Assembly: GCA_026390555.1 (NCBI GenBank)
Contig: JAPLFS010000030.1
Span: forward strand, 1-56,502
From: Pseudomonadota bacterium
GTDB taxonomy: Bacteria; Bdellovibrionota_C; UBA2361; OMII01
Direction: 5' to 3'
Length of the DNA stretch: 56,502 nucleotides
A model generated the notes under the pieces. That model was not told where the DNA came from, searched no databases, and saw only the letters and a list, made by a program, of their open reading frames with translations. The position numbers and the translations under genes are program-made. Positions 52,035 to 56,502 of the stretch are shown one piece after another (within the stretch, counting starts at the first letter, position 1; every line of letters begins with the position of its first letter).

Positions 52035-53246
52035 CTACGCTAGATCAAATGGATCGCTATCACGCAACGCTTTAGCAAGAAAAACCTGCGCCCGTGGATT
52101 ACGGGTATGCTCTAACGCTTCAAGAAATTCCCCCTGCTTTGCTGCCCCAAGATACCACGCTAACGATGTAATCTCGATACTCTCCTGTCCATGCAGAGTG
52201 TTCGGAGAACGCAGCTCCTTAAAATGGATTGCGGCTATTCCAGAGAAGCGCTCCCTCGCGTACTCAACACCGAAATTAATAACGTTATTAAGAAAGGCCG
52301 TTCCCAAACAAGATGTCCCTTCGTTCCAAGGCAGATTCATCTCCCTGACGACCTCGAGATAGTCCTCATTTACTGTAACGAGTACCCCGGTCGCAAGGCT
52401 TAGTAGACTCCTTACCCCTTCAAACTTATCCCGTTCCTCTGCCCCGAAATAAGGCCCCGGAAATCCGAACGGTCGCCGCAACAACCATTCAACGCTATCT
52501 AGGATCTGATTCATTACCATTATATCAGAGTCTTCTTCACTCCTTGCAACGCTCGGCAAAATGGTTAGCCAATAGGTGGTGGCTATATTAGCACAAGAAA
52601 GAATACCGAGAGCCTCTGAAAAGGTCTCGGGCTCTGCCTCTGCTAACGCTTGAACTGAGACCTCCATAAGTCTGAAGATCGCCTGTAGGGAGTACGACTT
52701 TGCTGTCTCACGAATGTTACTATCCTCCCCAAAGGAGAGCGTACGAAACGACTCCTCAAAGGTCGCTAGCGGCGCAAGGAGCCCGGGTAACAACTGACCC
52801 TGCACCCGGGCATGCGATACCATTGAGAGCAGCACCCTATCGATCAACCTCTCGTCGACCTTAGGTGAGATCTGCGAGAGCGCCAGGTTTCTACCCAACC
52901 TTAACTTCCAGCCAGTACTATCTTGAGCACTCTCAAGAATGGGTGACATAAGAGCTGGCACTAGCCTCTGATTAATTATCTCCCGATCGAATGAGAGCCC
53001 GCAGCGCCGCGCAATTTGAGAACCGATCAGCTGACAACGATAGGCCGCCTCAGGATCGTTCCCATTTGGCCTCGTGCTACATAGATCAGCGGTCGGACCA
53101 GCAAGAAAGGCGGCTTGCGATGTAGGGAGTTCACATATCCTTTTGAGATAAGGATCGATCTTATCGTCCCCGGCAGTCACTGCCTTGAGGAGCTCATGCC
53201 ATAGTGTTTTTATCTCTTGCTCTTGGGATACAAAGGCGGGTTGCAC
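52035..53246 (-). CDS. Helical hypothetical protein
   Basis: The 403-residue protein is not recognised. It is predicted almost wholly helical, with repeating 30-40 residue units such as AKSYSLQAIFRLMEVSVQAL and RSLLSLATGVLVTVNEDYLE, suggesting an alpha-solenoid. There is no signal peptide or transmembrane segment. Five cysteines are scattered without a motif. It lies 75 bp downstream of the queF start region on the other side, in its own transcription unit. Confidence 0.6.
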   Translation of the reverse strand: MQPAFVSQEQEIKTLWHELLKAVTAGDDKIDPYLKRICELPTSQAAFLAGPTADLCSTRPNGNDPEAAYRCQLIGSQIARRCGLSFDREIINQRLVPALMSPILESAQDSTGWKLRLGRNLALSQISPKVDERLIDRVLLSMVSHARVQGQLLPGLLAPLATFEESFRTLSFGEDSNIRETAKSYSLQAIFRLMEVSVQALAEAEPETFSEALGILSCANIATTYWLTILPSVARSEEDSDIMVMNQILDSVEWLLRRPFGFPGPYFGAEERDKFEGVRSLLSLATGVLVTVNEDYLEVVREMNLPWNEGTSCLGTAFLNNVINFGVEYARERFSGIAAIHFKELRSPNTLHGQESIEITSLAWYLGAAKQGEFLEALEHTRNPRAQVFLAKALRDSDPFDLA

Positions 53247-53321
53247 AGATCTAAACTCCTACGGCAGGATACATCGTTCTCCGAACACTGTATCCTGCTC
53301 GCCTCGCTGAAACAATTCATA

Positions 53322-54125
53322 TTATTGCCGTACTAATCGACCACCTAGCTGCACGCGCTTGCTCCCAGCGAGCCACCGCTCCGGATTAATATCGATTCCA
53401 CCACGCCGGGTATAAAAGCACCCTACCCAAAGCGAGGTGGGCTGAAGCGCCGCCATCAGGTCTGTAAAGATAATCTCGCAGCACTCCTCGTGGTACCCCT
53501 GGTGACTCCTGTGGGCCCTTAGGTAGCTCACTAGGGAGGCGTGGTCGAGCTTATTCCCTCTGTACGAGATAATAACGGTTCCCCAATCCGGCTGTGCGGT
53601 TACTGGGCAGAGCGAGCGCAGTAGATGCGAGTAGAGTATCTCTTCTGTAACCTCCTCCCCACCACGTAATCTGCCAGGATTATCGGCCTCAACTAAGGCC
53701 CGATCAACCGAGCTGCCGGGGGGCGCTGCAATAGCTATATCGCCCCAGGACTCTGTCCCTAGCACCACTACAATAACCTGCTCCGTTTCCAGTAGGGGCT
53801 TAAGATTCTCTGCTATCGTGCGCTCTACCTCCTGCGCTGAAGCGTAGCGCACAAAGTTCATGCTCCCCAGAAAGAGCTTAAGGCTCTTCGATTCAACCAG
53901 ATTAGGGGAGGTAGCGGGATACTCAATTGAGGCTATCCCCACCTGAGGAACCCCCTCGCTATTAAGCCAGGAGAGCTCATAGCAGCTCCAGCGATCGATG
54001 CCCTGAAAGGGAAGGGGCTCCCGAATTCCAAGCTGTGCCCTAGAGGGGGCGCGCGCGATCGGAAAAAGGAGGGCAGGATTAAAGGTATCGCTATGCGAAA
54101 TCTGTCTTCCGAGGGGGTTTGTCAT
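53322..54125 (-). CDS. queF: NADPH-dependent 7-cyano-7-deazaguanine reductase (bimodular type)
   Basis: QueF reduces preQ0 to preQ1 for queuosine in tRNA. At 267 residues it is the bimodular (YqcD, E. coli-like) form. The N-terminal half contains the QueF motif E78-SKSLKLFLGS. The C-terminal half contains the catalytic C173 in RSLCPVTAQPDWG with D180, followed by HEECCEIIF and YTRRGGIDINPERW. No other queuosine genes are nearby. A tandem family B repeat lies about 50 bp upstream of its start, near where its promoter is expected. Confidence 0.95.
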   Translation of the reverse strand: MTNPLGRQISHSDTFNPALLFPIARAPSRAQLGIREPLPFQGIDRWSCYELSWLNSEGVPQVGIASIEYPATSPNLVESKSLKLFLGSMNFVRYASAQEVERTIAENLKPLLETEQVIVVVLGTESWGDIAIAAPPGSSVDRALVEADNPGRLRGGEEVTEEILYSHLLRSLCPVTAQPDWGTVIISYRGNKLDHASLVSYLRAHRSHQGYHEECCEIIFTDLMAALQPTSLWVGCFYTRRGGIDINPERWLAGSKRVQLGGRLVRQ

Positions 54126-54176
54126 AATGTGGCTACATTAACGTGCAAAGGTATGCTCAGGTAGACGATCTTTTTC

Positions 54177-54394
54177 GGTTCCTCACCGATAAGTGTGGGT
54201 ACATTAGATGAAAAACCCCTGCGCGGGAACGTGAACCGCTTCCCGTTACCTGCTCCCGCTCCGATACCGGTTAACCCTTAAAAACGGTTCCCCACCGATA
54301 AGTGTCGGTACATTAGATAGAAAACTCCTGCGCGGGAACGTAAACCGCTCCCGTTACCTGCTCCCGCTCCGATACCGGTTAACCCTTAAAAACC
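54177..54394 (+). repeat. Two tandem copies of the 109-bp family B repeat
   Basis: Units at 54177-54285 and 54286-54394 are direct repeats with a few substitutions and one small indel. Each starts GGTTCC(T/C)C(A)CCGATAAG and ends GGTTAACCCTTAAAAAC. A related unit occurs in inverted orientation at 9969-10078. The sequence contains GC-rich palindromes (GCGCGGGAACG, CCGATACCGGTT). It lies directly upstream of queF. Confidence 0.9.
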
Positions 54395-54403
54395 AGCGTT
54401 GAC

Positions 54404-54574
54404 CAAACGTAACCCCGTACCAATGTCTTCTATAGGCGTGAGCCCTGGGACCGCCGGTATCTCACCGGCCATGAAAGGAGTCGTCCACCTGAGCATTTAT
54501 ACCTAGCCGTTCTGGAGAACGGCGGTCCCAGGGCTTCGCCGCATCGTGGATCAAACGTAACCCCGTACCGATGT
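54404..54574. repeat. Family C terminal-inverted-repeat element between 23-bp direct repeats
   Basis: AGCCCTGGGACCGCCG (54441-54456) is inverted at 54520-54535, bounding a 95-bp palindromic unit. Direct copies of CAAACGTAACCCCGTACC plus (A/G)ATGT lie at 54404-54426 and 54552-54574, differing at one base. The unit has no coding capacity. The direct repeats do not touch the inverted ends, so they are not simple target-site duplications. From 54575 to 54699 nothing is visible except the presumed promoter of the Tad genes. Confidence 0.75.
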
Positions 54575-54699
54575 GTGTTAAGATCATGAAAACATCCAAT
54601 CACATACAGCTTTAATCTCTGCTGCCCTTACCTCTCTGCTCCGCACAGTACCCTGTACAGCTTTAGTTTTTCTCACGTTATGCCGACTCCTTATGACGT

Positions 54700-55188
54700 A
54701 TGCTACAGAGCAAAAAAAAGCGAGCTGAGATAGGTGCGGTATTCGTGGAGGCGGCGATCATCCTTCCACTGTTTTTCATACTTCTCTTCGCCTCTATGCA
54801 ATTAATCGTAATCTCCTGGCGACAGCTACAGGTGCAGTTTTTGGCCGCTCGGTTGGTGCGAGAATTAGCGATACCGCGCAGCGGGACGACACCCGGAACC
54901 TACGATGCTGACCGCAACGACAAGTGCCTTAAGAAAGTCCAGGATCCGGCTAATAGCAGCGCTACGGGATTCAATTCAACCCTACCTACTGGAGGTCAAG
55001 CCGCGGCTATCTCGTATCTAACTGGCGCTGTAACTACTCAGGGCTGTGCCTACAAACCTGGATCAATAATTATCCTTACCCTTACTTACGATATGCAGCT
55101 ATTCTTTCAAAAGTTCCTAACCTTTGGCCTGCCAAACATTAAACTAAGGGGCACCGCGGTGGGCGTTGCACAGGGAACCATAACATGA
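54700..55188 (+). CDS. TadE-like pseudopilin
   Basis: The 162-residue protein has the TadE layout: a short basic N-terminus, then GAVFVEAAIILPLFFILLFA with the Glu at the fifth position of the hydrophobic segment. A periplasmic domain with a Cys pair (about C67 and C109) follows. In Tad systems such pseudopilins support Flp pilus assembly and adhesion. Its stop overlaps the next gene's start (ATGA). No Flp pilin, TadA ATPase or RcpA secretin is in the window, so the rest of the system may lie beyond its end. Confidence 0.75.
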   Translation: MLQSKKKRAEIGAVFVEAAIILPLFFILLFASMQLIVISWRQLQVQFLAARLVRELAIPRSGTTPGTYDADRNDKCLKKVQDPANSSATGFNSTLPTGGQAAAISYLTGAVTTQGCAYKPGSIIILTLTYDMQLFFQKFLTFGLPNIKLRGTAVGVAQGTIT

Positions 55189-55850
55189 TGAGGCGCAATC
55201 GGGGGGAGCACGGTAGCGGTCTAATCGAGTTTATCTTCGTTGCTCCAATTATACTTCTACTTGCAGGCAGCACCCTTGAGGTCGCAAGATTTCTGCGCTT
55301 TCGCCAAATTGCGGGGGTGCTTAGCCAAGAAGCCGCTAACCGCGCCTATAGTCAGTGTGCGGATATAACGTCGGTATCGGCCGCAGGTACCTCATTAACG
55401 GTAAACACAACTACAACTACCACCAATATCTCCGCCTGCTTAACTACCGTAAAAACAGGGATCGACGCCGCGGCCGATGCTGCGGGCCTTGCGGGTAGCG
55501 CACTAACCATCTCCGTATACCGACATAATTTAGGAACGGTAGCACCGACTAATCCGATGGGTTGTGCCAGCTCTACGGCCGCAGTTACTCGGATATTAAG
55601 TGCTGTTCCAGCTTCTAATTTTAAGCCTACTACGGGCGGTAATACTACGGGCGGTGAAATAACAACCACCAGTAATGCACTGGTCGTTTCCAAACTTGAT
55701 GTCTGCAAAAGGGGAAGAATAGTAATAGCGGAGCTAGTTTTTCCCTATACCACTATTATTAACTATCGGGTATTTGGTTTAGGGTTTAATACTGATCTGA
55801 GCAGTTCTGAATTAAAAAGTACTAACCTCCGTGAAACAACGATACTCTAA
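55185..55850 (+). CDS. Second TadE/TadF-like pseudopilin
   Basis: The 221-residue protein starts MMRRNRGEHGSGLIEFIFVA, followed by a hydrophobic segment (residues ~12-30) with a Glu near its start, as in TadE/TadF. The remaining periplasmic part is rich in Thr/Ser/Ala, with a TTTTTTNIS stretch near residue 65 and a TTGGNTTGGE motif near 150. It is coupled to the upstream gene by a four-base overlap. Its 3' end overlaps the following vWA gene by 20 bp. Confidence 0.72.
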   Translation: MMRRNRGEHGSGLIEFIFVAPIILLLAGSTLEVARFLRFRQIAGVLSQEAANRAYSQCADITSVSAAGTSLTVNTTTTTTNISACLTTVKTGIDAAADAAGLAGSALTISVYRHNLGTVAPTNPMGCASSTAAVTRILSAVPASNFKPTTGGNTTGGEITTTSNALVVSKLDVCKRGRIVIAELVFPYTTIINYRVFGLGFNTDLSSSELKSTNLRETTIL

Positions 55851-56502
55851 ATCATCAGGCTACGTTCTGGTCTTCTTCACCCTGATACTGGGGGTCCTGG
55901 TCTCTATCGCAGGGGTCGCTGTAGATATCGGTAACCTTTACATCATCCGCAACCGTCTTGAACGCGCAGCAAAAGCTGGCGCTCTGGCTGGTGTTGGATA
56001 TCGCTCGCTTCGTGGTTGGGGCTACTTTGCAACTTATGTGGCAGGCACACCTACCCTTAAATCTACTAAGGATGAGCTCTTCGGCGTTATGTCAGGAGTT
56101 GTAACAGAGAATATGCGGGCGGCTTTTTCGGCCCCCACTGAAGCTAGTGAGTTTACCAGCAATCTTACCGTTACCAGTACCAATTTCTACGACCCCATGA
56201 CCGACACCTTTACTATTAACGCCAAATACCAGGCTCCAACCTTTATAATCGGAAGGCTAGGCGCCGCGCTCGGTGCTGCAACGTGTCCTGAAGAGAAGAA
56301 AAATGGGATTGGCACTGGCAAATACCGCTGCCCAATAACCGTCACTGAAACTGCGCGACTTGAAAGGGCAGTTGTGGCGTTGCTGCTTGATGTGTCTGGG
56401 TCGATGAACTGTAAGGCAAGCGATCTAACTAACTGCGCATGCCGCACAGATACTACTGGCAATGGCTGCGGAACAAGTGGCCGGGTTATCGATGCTCTTG
56501 TA
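55831..56502 (+). CDS. TadG-like vWA-domain protein (partial, runs off window)
   Basis: An open frame of 224 codons continues to the window end without a stop. It starts at GTG; an in-frame TAA lies 18 nt upstream and no ATG is available until much later. The N-terminus has a membrane segment (GYVLVFFTLILGVLVSIAGV), followed by the TadG-like VDIGNLYIIRNRLERAAKAG. Near residues 188-200 a von Willebrand A domain begins with a MIDAS motif, LLLDVSGSM. The protein is cut before the rest of the vWA domain. It completes a TadE-TadE-TadG-type operon. Confidence 0.8.
   Translation, partial: MKQRYSKSSGYVLVFFTLILGVLVSIAGVAVDIGNLYIIRNRLERAAKAGALAGVGYRSLRGWGYFATYVAGTPTLKSTKDELFGVMSGVVTENMRAAFSAPTEASEFTSNLTVTSTNFYDPMTDTFTINAKYQAPTFIIGRLGAALGAATCPEEKKNGIGTGKYRCPITVTETARLERAVVALLLDVSGSMNCKASDLTNCACRTDTTGNGCGTSGRVIDALV

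Noticed and set aside
54177-54394. Tandem repeats as a CRISPR array
   Set aside because: The period is 109 bp with nearly identical units, without short repeats separated by unique spacers, and no cas genes are present.
55352-55708. Minus-strand open frame opposite the second TadE-like gene
   Set aside because: It mirrors Thr-rich coding sequence on the other strand and has no signal of its own.

Overview
The window looks like a chromosomal segment of a diderm (Gram-negative) bacterium. It carries LpxC for lipid A synthesis, several lipoproteins with a lipobox, ComM, and structural genes of a type III secretion system (T3SS). The mix of NtrX-like receiver, PrkA/YeaH/SpoVR triad, FliA/WhiG-family sigma factor, non-flagellar T3SS and Tad-type pseudopilins fits a free-living lineage of the former 'Deltaproteobacteria' (Myxococcota/Bdellovibrionota-like). 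The genus cannot be named from sequence alone. Genes are dense and lie on both strands. There is one tRNA (Pro, UGG) and no rRNA, CRISPR array or intact transposase.

Layout. 0.3-4 kb: lysine 6-dehydrogenase-like gene facing ornithine aminotransferase, then asnS and tRNA-Pro. 4.2-9.7 kb: isolated PilP-like protein, comM, a membrane protein, an AMIN-domain protein and an omega-amidase. 10.2-14.8 kb: the conserved stress operon prkA-yeaH-spoVR. 15.5-19.2 kb: purL-purF. 19.5-27.5 kb: an orphan gene, a ybhP-clsB-like pair, an FHA protein, a fused receiver-LpxC protein and an HDOD/histidine-kinase pair. 27.7-32.5 kb: one 1615-residue protein with an HExxH zinc-protease motif near the N-terminus and a possible UbiB/ABC1-type kinase-like C-terminus. 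32.5-34.8 kb: a tightly overlapping three-gene operon of unknown function. 35-40.3 kb: FlgO-like and other lipoproteins, bcp, a CitE-like lyase and an RNase D-like exonuclease. 40.7-48.5 kb: a lipid flippase/synthase-like protein, then a minus-strand T3SS cluster (sigma-28-like factor, sctJ, unknown, sctQ, sctI-like, sctV, TPR lipoprotein, unknown, receiver-DHp protein). 48.7-54.1 kb: hemB, HAD phosphatase, bioB, a membrane-anchored glutaredoxin-like protein, an unknown helical protein and queF. 54.7 kb to the end: a Tad operon (two TadE-like proteins and a TadG-like vWA protein cut by the window edge).

Three families of dispersed non-coding repeats stand out. Family A (8701-8907, 15274-15488, 40466-40647, partial at 1-123) has terminal inverted repeats whose sequence differs between subfamilies by compensatory changes. 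All three complete copies lie in the same orientation upstream of a gene. Family B is a 109-bp unit in tandem at 54177-54394 and inverted or rearranged at 9734-10078. Family C is a 16-bp terminal-inverted-repeat element at 54441-54535 bracketed by a 23-bp direct repeat. The strongest candidates for new biology are the 1615-residue protein, the receiver-LpxC fusion, the family A elements and the sigma-factor-headed T3SS cluster.
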